Source: Stieleria mannarensis (lineage in GTDB: Bacteria > Planctomycetota > Planctomycetia > Pirellulales > Pirellulaceae). From it: a DNA stretch of 64,000 nt. The notes under the pieces are model-generated. The model was not told where the DNA came from and searched no databases. It saw only the letters and a program-made list of their open reading frames with translations. Shown here piece by piece: positions 9,428 to 17,580 of the stretch (position 1 is its first letter; each line of letters begins with the position of its first letter). The position numbers and the translations under genes are program-made. The stretch spans positions 1 through 64,000 of the forward strand of contig NZ_JACEHH010000027.1 of the NCBI RefSeq assembly GCF_014154935.1, given 5' to 3'.

Positions 9428-9522
9428 AGCGGGCGGCGTGACCGAAGTCAAGAAAAGCGTATCAAGATCATCTGCACGTGTAGACGCGCGGTCGACCACG
9501 TGTTCGATGCCCGTCTGAGGAC

Positions 9523-9549
9523 GACAAAAAGAGGCCTGACCCCTTTGTC
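9523..9549 (-). terminator. Terminator-like repeat after proS
   Basis: The third copy of the element seen at 8-84. On the minus strand it gives AAAGGGG-TCAGG-CCTCTTT then TTGTC, a stem-loop plus U-rich tail starting 6 nt past the proS stop codon (9555-9557). GACAAA and TTTGTC flanks extend the pairing. Confidence 0.6.
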
Positions 9550-9554
9550 GCGAA

Positions 9555-11066
9555 TTAGTAGGCCTTGGCGAAGATCGCTTGCTTGGCGGCCGGCTTGCCG
9601 GTTGCAAAGCAGGTTCCCGGCGTGTCGTTGTTCTCGCTCGGGACACAACGGATCGTCACCTTTAGTTCTTTCAACAGTGCGTCGATGCTCGCTTCGTCGG
9701 CGAAGTGGCAGAGCGCGAATCCGCCGTGGATTTCGGGGGTGTCGGGATTCTTGGGGGTGAAGAAGTCGCGGAAGTCGGCTTCGTTGGTGATCGTGACCGT
9801 GTTGTCGCGACGCAATTGATCGGCGCGATCGTAGAGCGATTGCTGGATCTGGCCGAGCAGCGAGCCGATGGTCGAAACGAGTTCGTTGCGATCCATGCCG
9901 ACGCTTTTCGGTTGATCGCGTCGCCCCATGAAGACGGAGTTCTTTTCCATGTCCTTGGGGCCGACTTCCAAGCGGATCGGGACGCCCCGTTTGACGTGGT
10001 GCCATTTTTTTTCACCACCCCGCATGTCGCGGTCATCGATTTCCACGCGGACCGGAGCACCGTCGTAGGATTGTGCCCGCAGTTCATCGCGCAGGGCGTG
10101 GATGTATTCCATCACGGCGGCTCGCGAGTCGTCTTTGTAGATCGGCAGGATCACGACGTGTGTGGGTGCCAGTTTGGGCGGCAGCACGAATCCGTCGTCG
10201 TCGCTGTGGGTCATGATCAGGGCACCGACCAAACGTGTCGAAACACCCCACGAGGTGGTCCACGCGTATTCGCGTGATCCCGATTCGCTTTGAAAGACGA
10301 TGTCCTGGGCTTTGGAGAAGTTTTGGCCGAGGAAGTGGCTGGTGCCGGCCTGCAACGCTTTACGGTCTTGCATCATCGCTTCGATCGACAGCGTTTCGAT
10401 GGCGCCGGGAAACCGCTCGCCGGCGGTTTTCGCACCGATCGTCACCGGCATCGCCATCCAATTGCGGGCGAAGTCGGCGTAGACATTGATCATCCGCTCG
10501 GTTTCTTCGATCGCTTCGGTATCGGTGGCGTGAACGGTGTGCCCTTCTTGCCAGAGGAATTCGGCGGTTCGCAAGAACATCCGCGTCCGCATTTCCCAGC
10601 GAACGACGTTGGCCCATTGGTTGATCAGAATCGGCAAATCACGATAGCTTTGCACCCACTTGGCGTAGGTCGCGCCGATGATGGTTTCGCTGGTCGGCCG
10701 GACGATCAATGGTTCTTCCAACTGGCCGGCCGGTCGCAATCCGCCTTCGGGGTCGGGTTCCAAGCGATGGTGCGTGACGACCGCGCACTCTTTGGCAAAC
10801 CCTTCGACGTGTTCGGCTTCCTTTTCCAAGAAACTCATCGGAATGAACAGCGGGAAGTAGGCGTTCTGGTGCCCGGTCGCTTTGAACATGTCGTCCAACG
10901 CGCGCTGCATATTCTCCCAGAGCTGGTAGCCCCAGGGTTTGATCACCATGCAACCACGGACCGGCGAGTTTTCTGCCAAGTCGGCTGCCTTGATGACTTG
11001 CTGGTACCACTCCGGGTAGTCGTCCGCGCGGGTGGGGGAGATTGCGGTCTTGGGGGCTTTGGCCAT
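9555..11066 (-). CDS. proS: Prolyl-tRNA synthetase (archaeal/eukaryotic-like short type)
   Basis: Charges tRNA-Pro with proline in the cytoplasm. At 503 residues it is the short ProRS form without the bacterial editing insertion. Class II motifs are visible: motif 1 region MVIKPWGYQLWENMQ, motif 2 region VRPTSETIIGATYAKW then NQWANVVRWEMRTRMFLRTAEF with EGHTVHAT, and motif 3 region TTSWGVSTRLVGALIMTHSDDDG. An anticodon-binding domain follows (LAPTHVVILPIYKDD), then the C-terminal domain that ends in tyrosine (IFAKAY), typical of this type. The gene ends beside a terminator-like repeat. The PfkB kinase gene lies 45 bp upstream on the same strand and the two may be cotranscribed. Confidence 0.95.
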   Translation of the reverse strand: MAKAPKTAISPTRADDYPEWYQQVIKAADLAENSPVRGCMVIKPWGYQLWENMQRALDDMFKATGHQNAYFPLFIPMSFLEKEAEHVEGFAKECAVVTHHRLEPDPEGGLRPAGQLEEPLIVRPTSETIIGATYAKWVQSYRDLPILINQWANVVRWEMRTRMFLRTAEFLWQEGHTVHATDTEAIEETERMINVYADFARNWMAMPVTIGAKTAGERFPGAIETLSIEAMMQDRKALQAGTSHFLGQNFSKAQDIVFQSESGSREYAWTTSWGVSTRLVGALIMTHSDDDGFVLPPKLAPTHVVILPIYKDDSRAAVMEYIHALRDELRAQSYDGAPVRVEIDDRDMRGGEKKWHHVKRGVPIRLEVGPKDMEKNSVFMGRRDQPKSVGMDRNELVSTIGSLLGQIQQSLYDRADQLRRDNTVTITNEADFRDFFTPKNPDTPEIHGGFALCHFADEASIDALLKELKVTIRCVPSENNDTPGTCFATGKPAAKQAIFAKAY

Positions 11067-11111
11067 GTCGAATCAGAATTGTCAGAGAACTGGAAACATC
11101 CCTTCACTCAG

Positions 11112-12107
11112 TTAATCGGTCAATCGACTGAGGTCCTCGATTTCTTCCTTGGTGAATTTGCGGTCCAAGCGGGCACCCAGTTGGGAGACGACGCGGGCGG
11201 CGGCGTGTGATGCCAGGTGGCCGGACGTTCGCCAGTCCAGTCCGTTGGTGATCCCGTAAAGCATCGCCCCGGCGTACATGTCGCCGGCCCCGGTGGTGTC
11301 GACGGCATCGACCTTCACGCCCTCGATCGGGAATTCTTCGCCGCCGTGCATGACGATCGATCCTTTTCCACCCAGCGTCAGCGCCACGTTTTCGCAGTGT
11401 TCGTGGATCTTGACGGCGCACCGAAGCGCGTCGGTTTCACCGGTCAGCGACTTGGCTTCCTCTTCGTTACAGAAGAACAGGTCGACCGGACCGGTGATCA
11501 GGTCCCAGATCTCGTCTCGGATCAAGTTGACCAGGAAGGGGTCCGAGGCGGTAAAGGCGACTTTGACGTTGTGTTTTTGGGCCAGTTCGAAGGCCTTGTA
11601 AGCGGCCGCTTTGGTGGTTTCACCGGTCAGCAGGTAGCCTTCGACGTAGACATACTTGGAGCTGGCGATCTTGTGTTCGTCGATGTCCTCTGGGCCCAGG
11701 CTGGTCGAGGCGGCCAGGTTGGTCAGCATCGTCCGCTGGGCGTCGTCGGTGATCAGGACGGCACAGGTGCCCGTCGGCTGGTCCGCCGGTGTGACTTGGA
11801 TCGAAACGCCCAGGTCACTCATGTCTTTGAGAAAGAATTCGCCGATCGCGTCGCCACCGACTTTGCCGATGTAGCCGGCCGAGCCGCCGAATTCCGCCAG
11901 AGCGACGATCGTGTTGGCCGCCGATCCGCCGGCACAGCGATTCAGCGGGCGTCCGTCCAGACGGCTGAGCACCCCGGATTGTTGTTCATCGTCGACCAGG
12001 GTCATGATGCCCTTGTCGAGGGAAAGTTCACGCAGCAGCGCGTCGTCGACGCGTGCCTGAATGTCAACCAGCGCGTTGCCCACGCCAAATACGTCATACA
12101 AAGCCAT
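11112..12107 (-). CDS. PfkB-family kinase, adenosine-kinase-like
   Basis: A 331-residue ribokinase-fold kinase. The N-terminal PfkB signature is present ([31 protein letters not shown]), as is the C-terminal one with the catalytic aspartate and anion hole ([16 protein letters not shown]). The N-terminus ([15 protein letters not shown]) resembles bacterial sequences annotated as adenosine kinase, but substrate cannot be fixed by reading. It lies between proS and the BMC operon on the same strand, with a 15-bp repeat array separating it from the operon. A sugar kinase role for the BMC pathway (fuculose/rhamnulose phosphorylation) is possible but only from position. The start at 12107 (ATG) gives a full-length N-terminal strand. 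Confidence 0.8.
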   Translation of the reverse strand: MALYDVFGVGNALVDIQARVDDALLRELSLDKGIMTLVDDEQQSGVLSRLDGRPLNRCAGGSAANTIVALAEFGGSAGYIGKVGGDAIGEFFLKDMSDLGVSIQVTPADQPTGTCAVLITDDAQRTMLTNLAASTSLGPEDIDEHKIASSKYVYVEGYLLTGETTKAAAYKAFELAQKHNVKVAFTASDPFLVNLIRDEIWDLITGPVDLFFCNEEEAKSLTGETDALRCAVKIHEHCENVALTLGGKGSIVMHGGEEFPIEGVKVDAVDTTGAGDMYAGAMLYGITNGLDWRTSGHLASHAAARVVSQLGARLDRKFTKEEIEDLSRLTD

Positions 12108-12277
12108 CGGGAGGCCTCTGGGAGAAAACGGTCAAACCGGAAGGCCCGATAGCGTACTGGAGCGGCGTGATTTCGGGAAGTTGCCCCGTTGATCGCGTAA
12201 ATTTTCCTACCTCCAAGGTCTTCCTACCCTTTCCGCCCCGCTACCGTCCCTGTCCCGTCGGGAGTCAGCAGGGGGAT

Positions 12278-12382
12278 GGCAGAATGATGCGGGGCAGAAT
12301 GATGCGGGGCAGAATGATGCAGGGCAGAATGATGCAGGGCAGAATGATGCAGGGCAGAATGATGCAGGGCAGAATCATTCGG
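12278..12382. repeat. 15-bp tandem repeat, seven copies
   Basis: Seven head-to-tail copies of a 15-bp unit (GGCAGAATGATGCGG, changing to GCAG at the end in copies 3-6, with a divergent seventh). The rest of 12108-12482 shows no gene. Because 15 is a multiple of three, frames through the array stay open in both directions and give spurious ORFs with a repeating RMMQG peptide. A related three-copy array lies at 59363-59407. Confidence 0.9.
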
Positions 12383-12482
12383 GGCCTGAAGGCTGTTGTT
12401 GGACGGCTGAACGTACGGGAAACGTCAGGAACGGAAGCCGTCGAAATCCCCGACTGAATTCCAGGAACGAAGTTGGACCTAT

Positions 12483-13418
12483 TCAGCCGACCCGTTTCAG
12501 GACCACGTCCAGGGTCTTGCGCAGTGCCGCGCCGCTGGCTCGCATGCCTTGGACTTCTTTCGGCCAAAGGTCGATTTCCATCCGGTCGACGACGCCGGTT
12601 CGGCCGACGACGGTGGGCACCGACAGGGCCACGTCGCGGACGCCGAAACAACCGTGTTGGACGCTGCTGACCGGCAGCACGCAGCGACGGTCCAAGATCA
12701 CCGCGTCGATAACATCGCGGATCGCAATGCCGACGGCAAAGCCCGCTCCGCCCTTGCGTTTGATCACCTCTGCACCGCTGCCCCGCGTTCGTGTGAACAA
12801 CTGCGCCGCAAGCGTCGGCGACCAACCGGGGTACTTGTCCAGCGGCAGCCCTGCGATCGTCGCGCTGCTCCAAATCGGCACCATCGATTCACCGTGTTCG
12901 CCCAGGATCAGCGCGCGGGTTTGAGTCGGCGGCGCGTTCAGCTGTTCGGCGATCAACGAGCAAAATCGGATCGTGTCCAGCTGGGTGCCCAGGCCGATGA
13001 CTTGGTTCTCCGGCAGCCCCAACTTTTGAGCGGCGACGTAGGTCAGGATGTCGACCGGATTACTGACGACCAAGACGATCGCGGTGGGCTTGGGGCCGGC
13101 AGCTTTGACATCGCTCAAGATCTGCATAAACAGATCGGTGTTGCGATTGATCAAATCCAATCGCGACTCGTCCGGCTTGCGACGCAGGCCCGCGGTGATG
13201 CAGATGATGTCGCTGCTGGGGATGTGTTCGTAACCGCCGCCGGAGATGACTTGGTCGGCAACGCTCGGACCGCCGTGTTGCAGGTCGAGTGCCTGGCCGA
13301 CCGCCAATTCTTGGTTCACGTCCAACAGTGCGATCTCACGTGCCAGACCGCCACACTGCAGGGCATACGCGGCACAGGAACCGACCAGTCCGCCGCCGCC
13401 GATGATGGAAACTTTCAT
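12483..13418 (-). CDS. Lactate/malate-type dehydrogenase of the BMC operon
   Basis: A 311-residue NAD-dependent 2-hydroxyacid dehydrogenase. The Rossmann motif (VSIIGGGGLVGS), the NAD-binding aspartate (IALLDVN), the LDxxR motif (LDTIRF) and the catalytic histidine (GEHGESMVP) are all present. At the substrate-specificity position in the active-site loop (AGLRRKPDESR) there is arginine where lactate dehydrogenases have glutamine, as in malate dehydrogenases. The ATG at 13418 begins the Rossmann strand directly, so the open frame extending to 13526 is not used. It is the last gene of the BMC operon. In the PV-BMC model this homologue is thought to reoxidise NADH made by the aldehyde dehydrogenase. 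No encapsulation-type helix is visible at either end. Confidence 0.85.
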   Translation of the reverse strand: MKVSIIGGGGLVGSCAAYALQCGGLAREIALLDVNQELAVGQALDLQHGGPSVADQVISGGGYEHIPSSDIICITAGLRRKPDESRLDLINRNTDLFMQILSDVKAAGPKPTAIVLVVSNPVDILTYVAAQKLGLPENQVIGLGTQLDTIRFCSLIAEQLNAPPTQTRALILGEHGESMVPIWSSATIAGLPLDKYPGWSPTLAAQLFTRTRGSGAEVIKRKGGAGFAVGIAIRDVIDAVILDRRCVLPVSSVQHGCFGVRDVALSVPTVVGRTGVVDRMEIDLWPKEVQGMRASGAALRKTLDVVLKRVG

Positions 13419-13472
13419 GATGCTGATTTGTATTGGAGGAGTGTTTGTAGGGAGAGATGTCGCGGTGGATGC

Positions 13473-13580
13473 GTGGGATAGGCTTCCAGCCTGTCGGTTC
13501 GGCAATGACGTAGCGGAACGCGCCAAGCGTTTCGATCGGGGGACGGCGCCACGGCGAAAGTCTTGGCGACTTCCGCTACG
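13473..13580. repeat. Two dispersed intergenic elements, one a long inverted repeat
   Basis: At 13473-13496 there is a copy of a dispersed motif (GTGGGATAGGCTTCCAGC), found again at 22543-22566 and inverted at 59467-59490. At 13510-13579 an inverted repeat has arms of about 25 bp starting GTAGCGGAA and ending TTCCGCTAC; the same element occurs at 57074-57137. They separate the aldolase from the dehydrogenase gene and could form a hairpin in the operon mRNA. Confidence 0.8.
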
Positions 13581-13598
13581 GCCGTCTGTCGTCCATGC

Positions 13599-14468
<870 letters not shown>

Positions 14469-14538
14469 GGGATTCTCGGGTGACAGTGGGAGGTGTGTGG
14501 TGAAGTGTGTTGGTCGAAGGGGAGTGGGGCTGGGCGAG

Positions 14539-14817
14539 TTACAATTCGACTTCGTCCAGCAGCGCGACGATGGAGGCGTCGAGTGGCTTGACGTCCGGCT
14601 TGAACGGTTGAGCGGCTTCGGGCCCCTCGGCCAAGGCGACCAGATCGCCCATGCCGGTGCCGCACAGGTCCCAGGCCACGATCGTGTCTCCGCCCAGTGG
14701 CTCGGTGTCGATGCGTTCGATCGAATCGACGACTTCGACAAGCCGCAGCTTGGCGTTGGCCATCGCCGGATGTGACTTGGAAAGCGTCATCGATCCGATG
14801 GTGCGTGCAAGTTTCAT
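14539..14817 (-). CDS. BMC-P pentameric shell protein (EutN/CcmL family), copy 3
   Basis: A 92-residue pentameric vertex protein that caps the icosahedral shell. The family pattern is clear: basic start and first strand (MKLARTIGSMTLSKSHPA), LRLVEVVD, and TIVAWDLCGTGMGDLVALAEG, which matches the 'D..GAG.GD.V....G' signature of CcmL/EutN. The ATG at 14817 has a good ribosome-binding site (GGAGG, 7-nt spacing) and overlaps the preceding unknown gene by 4 bp, showing translational coupling. This fixes the start against a longer open frame to 14925. It is one of three BMC-P paralogues in the operon. Confidence 0.92.
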   Translation of the reverse strand: MKLARTIGSMTLSKSHPAMANAKLRLVEVVDSIERIDTEPLGGDTIVAWDLCGTGMGDLVALAEGPEAAQPFKPDVKPLDASIVALLDEVEL

Positions 14818-15413
14818 CGCGAACCTCCGTCGTTGGGTTGCACGGACTTTGCCGCACAACGGGCGATCCGAACGGCCACGTTGACGGCCGCAATCAGGTT
14901 CAGTTTTTGCCGGTCCAAGACCCAAACTTGGGGCGCCATTTCATCGTGGAAGCGTTCGACGTCCGACAGGGCGGCGATCATCGCCGCCGGCTGTCCGTTG
15001 CTGCAGCACCGATAGACTTCCGCGGCCGGTTCATCGCACCAACGGATCTCGACTCCCGCGGGCAACACAACGTTGCGGCGATCCAATTGGTTGCGAAGGC
15101 TTTCGGGAAGCGACGCCGGCAAGCCGTTGGCTTGATGGTTTGAGTGGCAATCGGCTTGGCCTGCCGCAGCATCGACCGCCGGTTGAATCGTGATCCCACG
15201 CCGCCGGGCTTCTTCGCGGGCGGCCGGCGTGATGATCGCGCCGGCTGCGGCGACGACTTGGCCGGTTGCCGCGTGGCGGTCCAAGGTTTCGATCGTGATC
15301 AGTTTCTCACCCACGACGGCCGTGGCGGGATTCGCCGAGGACGCAACAGCACCGCCCGATGAATCGCTTTCGCGCAATTGCCGAACCACCCGGCGCGCAA
15401 TGTCAGCGATCAT
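14814..15413 (-). CDS. Unknown BMC-operon protein with N-terminal encapsulation-like helix
   Basis: A 199-residue protein between two BMC-P genes, overlapping the downstream one by 4 bp. The N-terminus (MIADIARRVVRQLRE) is a short amphipathic helix like BMC cargo-targeting peptides, followed by a flexible Ala/Ser/Gly linker. Next comes LITIETLDRHAATG and ITPAAREEARRRGITI, a motif resembling the 'TPSAR-x-I' element of EutT/PduO-type BMC proteins. The C-terminal half (GVEIRWCDEPAAEVYRCC, FHDEMAPQVWVLDRQK, NLIAAVNVAVRIAR) matches nothing I recognise. The ATG at 15413 is chosen to give the helix at the extreme N-terminus; a GTG at 15452 is possible. It is likely luminal. Function unknown. Confidence 0.8.
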   Translation of the reverse strand: MIADIARRVVRQLRESDSSGGAVASSANPATAVVGEKLITIETLDRHAATGQVVAAAGAIITPAAREEARRRGITIQPAVDAAAGQADCHSNHQANGLPASLPESLRNQLDRRNVVLPAGVEIRWCDEPAAEVYRCCSNGQPAAMIAALSDVERFHDEMAPQVWVLDRQKLNLIAAVNVAVRIARCAAKSVQPNDGGSR

Positions 15414-15487
15414 TGCGGTGTCGTTGCGGCGGTCGTGTGAAAGGCGAGTCACGGTTGGGTTCTTTGGCTGTTTGTTGGTAGGTGTCG

Positions 15488-15754
15488 TTAGGAATCGGTG
15501 TCGTCGATCAGCCCGATCACGGTCCAGCGGGCGGGCGTTCGGTCGTGCCGGCATGCCTCGCGGGCATACGAGCCGTCGCTGGTGATCATCACGCGATCAC
15601 CTTTGCGCGAGCCCAGTTGGTCCAGTGCGACCAGCGGCGGGCCGTCGGCCTTGTCGGCCACGCCGATCGGCTGCAAAACCACCAGCCGCATGCCGACCAA
15701 GCTCTCATGCTTGACGGTGGCGTGGGTCGATCCGAGGACAATCGCCGGCTGCAT
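15488..15754 (-). CDS. BMC-P pentameric shell protein (EutN/CcmL family), copy 2
   Basis: An 88-residue vertex shell protein. The pattern AIVLGSTHATVKHESLVGMR then LVVLQPIG, and LVALDQLGSRKGDRVMITSDG, fits the EutN/CcmL fold ('D..G...GD.V....G'). The ATG at 15754 is only 2 bp after the aldehyde dehydrogenase stop, so the two are translationally close. The sequence differs markedly from the other two BMC-P proteins of the operon, suggesting distinct vertex roles or pores. Confidence 0.9.
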   Translation of the reverse strand: MQPAIVLGSTHATVKHESLVGMRLVVLQPIGVADKADGPPLVALDQLGSRKGDRVMITSDGSYAREACRHDRTPARWTVIGLIDDTDS

Positions 15755-15756
15755 GC

Positions 15757-17190
15757 TTAAACCACCCTCAACTCCCCGATCATGCTGCACCGTCTTTCGC
15801 GGGTGAACGTGGTCGGAGTGGTGACGCCTTCACCGGTCGGTCCGGCGATGGAAAAGGACAGGTAGCCTTCGCCGCCGAGTCCAAGCGAGGCCATGCAGGG
15901 TCCGTTTTTGACGTACAGCGTGGTGTCCAGTTCACGCCCCATCTTGGTCATGTTGCGGACGTTGCGTGAATGGATGATCGCGGTGTGGCGGAAGCCGTGT
16001 TCGTAGTGCTTGGCCATCGCGATCGCGTGATCGACGTCGCGGGCGCGAACGAAGGGCAAAAACGGCATCATTTGTTCGACGCTGACGAAGGGGTGATGTT
16101 CGTCGGTTTCACCGAACACCATCTCGGTCCCCGGCGGGACGGAGACGCCCGCGGCGGCGGCCAAGAACGAGGCGTCTTTGCCGATGTAATCTTTGCACGC
16201 GGCGTCATGCTGGTCATCGCCGACGGTGACGATCGCTTTGCTGGTCAGCTGGGCGATTTGTTCGGCATTGAGCTGGACGGCGCCGGCGCGGCGCATCGCA
16301 GCCATCATGTCGTCGAAGACCGAATCGACGACAAAGACTTCTTTCTCGGCGATGCACAGCAGGTTGTTGTCGTAGGCGCCGCCGGTGATGATCGAGCGTG
16401 CGGCCTGGTCCAGGTCGGCGGTTTCGTCCACGACGACGGGCGGGTTGCCGGGACCGGCGACGATCGCGCGTTTGCCGCTGTTGAGTGCGGCGCGGCCGAC
16501 CGCGGGGCCGCCGGTGACACAGATCAACGCGATGCTGCGGTGTTTGAACAGGGCTTCGGCAGATTCCAACGTCGGTTCGGCGATCACGCAGATCAAATTG
16601 TCGATCCCGACTTCGGCCGCGATCGCTTCGTTGAATCGGCGAACCCCTTCGGTGGCGACCTTCTTGCCCGACGGGTGCGGGTTGACGACGACGGCGTTGC
16701 CGCCGGCGATCATGCTGACGGCGTTGCCGGTGATCGTCGGCAAGCTGTGGGTGACCGGGGTGATCGCACCGATCACGCCGAACGGGGCTCGGTCGATCAC
16801 GGCCAAGCCGTAGTCACCGCTGAAGGCACGCGTTTCCAAGAACTCGACGCCCGGCGTTTGCTCGCCGAGGGTCTTCAGTTTTTCGATCTTGTGTTCCAGT
16901 CGGCCGATCTTGGTTTCTTCCATCTCCATCGTGCCCAGCTCTTCGCATTGCTCGATCGAGATTCGGCGGATGATGTCGATGATCTGTTTGCGATCGGCCA
17001 TCGTCCGCTCACGCAACTGCTCGAACGCCGCACGCGCGGCGGTGACGGCCGAATCGGCGTCATAGAAAACGCCGTTGCGACCGACGGCCGAAGCCGCTTG
17101 CTTGGCCGCCCCGTTTCCCGGCGGCATCGGACCGACCTCGGCCAGGACCTGTGCGACTACGTTTCGGATCAGGTTTTCGTCGTATTGCAT
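15757..17190 (-). CDS. CoA-acylating aldehyde dehydrogenase of the BMC (PduP/EutE-like)
   Basis: A 477-residue NAD-dependent enzyme expected to convert lactaldehyde (or propionaldehyde) and CoA to the acyl-CoA and NADH inside the shell. The catalytic cysteine lies in NNLLCIAEKEVF, the cofactor region in GVIGAITPVTHSLPTI and VTGGPAVG, and the family-specific C-terminal part in SLGLGGEGYLSFSIAGPTGEG. Residues 1-17 (YDENLIRNVVAQVLAEV) form an amphipathic helix, then a Pro/Gly/Ala linker: an N-terminal encapsulation peptide as in PduP. The length is normal for PduP-type enzymes. It lies 20 bp after a BMC-P gene and 2 bp before another. Confidence 0.94.
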   Translation of the reverse strand: MQYDENLIRNVVAQVLAEVGPMPPGNGAAKQAASAVGRNGVFYDADSAVTAARAAFEQLRERTMADRKQIIDIIRRISIEQCEELGTMEMEETKIGRLEHKIEKLKTLGEQTPGVEFLETRAFSGDYGLAVIDRAPFGVIGAITPVTHSLPTITGNAVSMIAGGNAVVVNPHPSGKKVATEGVRRFNEAIAAEVGIDNLICVIAEPTLESAEALFKHRSIALICVTGGPAVGRAALNSGKRAIVAGPGNPPVVVDETADLDQAARSIITGGAYDNNLLCIAEKEVFVVDSVFDDMMAAMRRAGAVQLNAEQIAQLTSKAIVTVGDDQHDAACKDYIGKDASFLAAAAGVSVPPGTEMVFGETDEHHPFVSVEQMMPFLPFVRARDVDHAIAMAKHYEHGFRHTAIIHSRNVRNMTKMGRELDTTLYVKNGPCMASLGLGGEGYLSFSIAGPTGEGVTTPTTFTRERRCSMIGELRVV

Positions 17191-17210
17191 GGTGGGTTGC
17201 TAGTGGTGGA

Positions 17211-17534
17211 TTATTGGTCGTTTGAATCGTTGCGGGAGTAAACGTTCAACTTGTCGATGTGGACTTGATCGACGATCCCGATGATGACCGCATCGATCGG
17301 TAAATGCTTTGTCTCGGGAGTCAGGCGTGCGCTGCTGCCTTGGGTGATCAGGACAAAATCGTTCTGGCCGGCACCCAAGGTGTCGACGGCGATGAAGGTT
17401 CTGCCGGTGGTGACGATCGACTGACGTTTCTTGTCGTCCAGCCGATAGGGCTCGACGACCAGCAATTTGTGACCCGTCATCGTCGCAACCTTTTGAGTGC
17501 TGACGACCGATCCGGTGACTCGGGCGATGAACAT
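17211..17534 (-). CDS. BMC-P pentameric shell protein (EutN/CcmL family), copy 1
   Basis: A 107-residue vertex shell protein. It begins MFIARVTGSVVSTQKVATM then GHKLLVVEPYRLD, with FIAVDTLGAGQNDFVLITQGSSAR carrying the CcmL/EutN 'VDT.GAG..D.V....GS.AR' signature in its most canonical form of the three paralogues. It has a C-terminal extension (VHIDKLNVYSRNDSNDQ) beyond the usual end. The ATG at 17534 starts the first strand. It sits 46 bp after acetate kinase and 20 bp before the aldehyde dehydrogenase. Confidence 0.93.
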   Translation of the reverse strand: MFIARVTGSVVSTQKVATMTGHKLLVVEPYRLDDKKRQSIVTTGRTFIAVDTLGAGQNDFVLITQGSSARLTPETKHLPIDAVIIGIVDQVHIDKLNVYSRNDSNDQ

Positions 17535-17580
17535 TCGTGTCAGGCTCGCTGGGGTAAAAGGGGAAGATGAACGGTCCGGT

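Noticed and set aside
9705-11210. Long plus-strand frames opposite proS
   Set aside because: The minus strand encodes an unmistakable prolyl-tRNA synthetase; antisense translations have no domain pattern.
12265-12873. Long minus-strand frame through the 15-bp array, and plus frame 12053-12457 with an RMMQG-type repeat peptide
   Set aside because: The array period is a multiple of three, so frames stay open by chance; one overlaps the dehydrogenase gene and neither has a start signal or known domain.
15970-17241. 423-codon plus-strand frame opposite the aldehyde dehydrogenase
   Set aside because: Composition is typical of antisense shadows (rich in Asp, Gly, Val, Arg) and it lies entirely over a certain gene.
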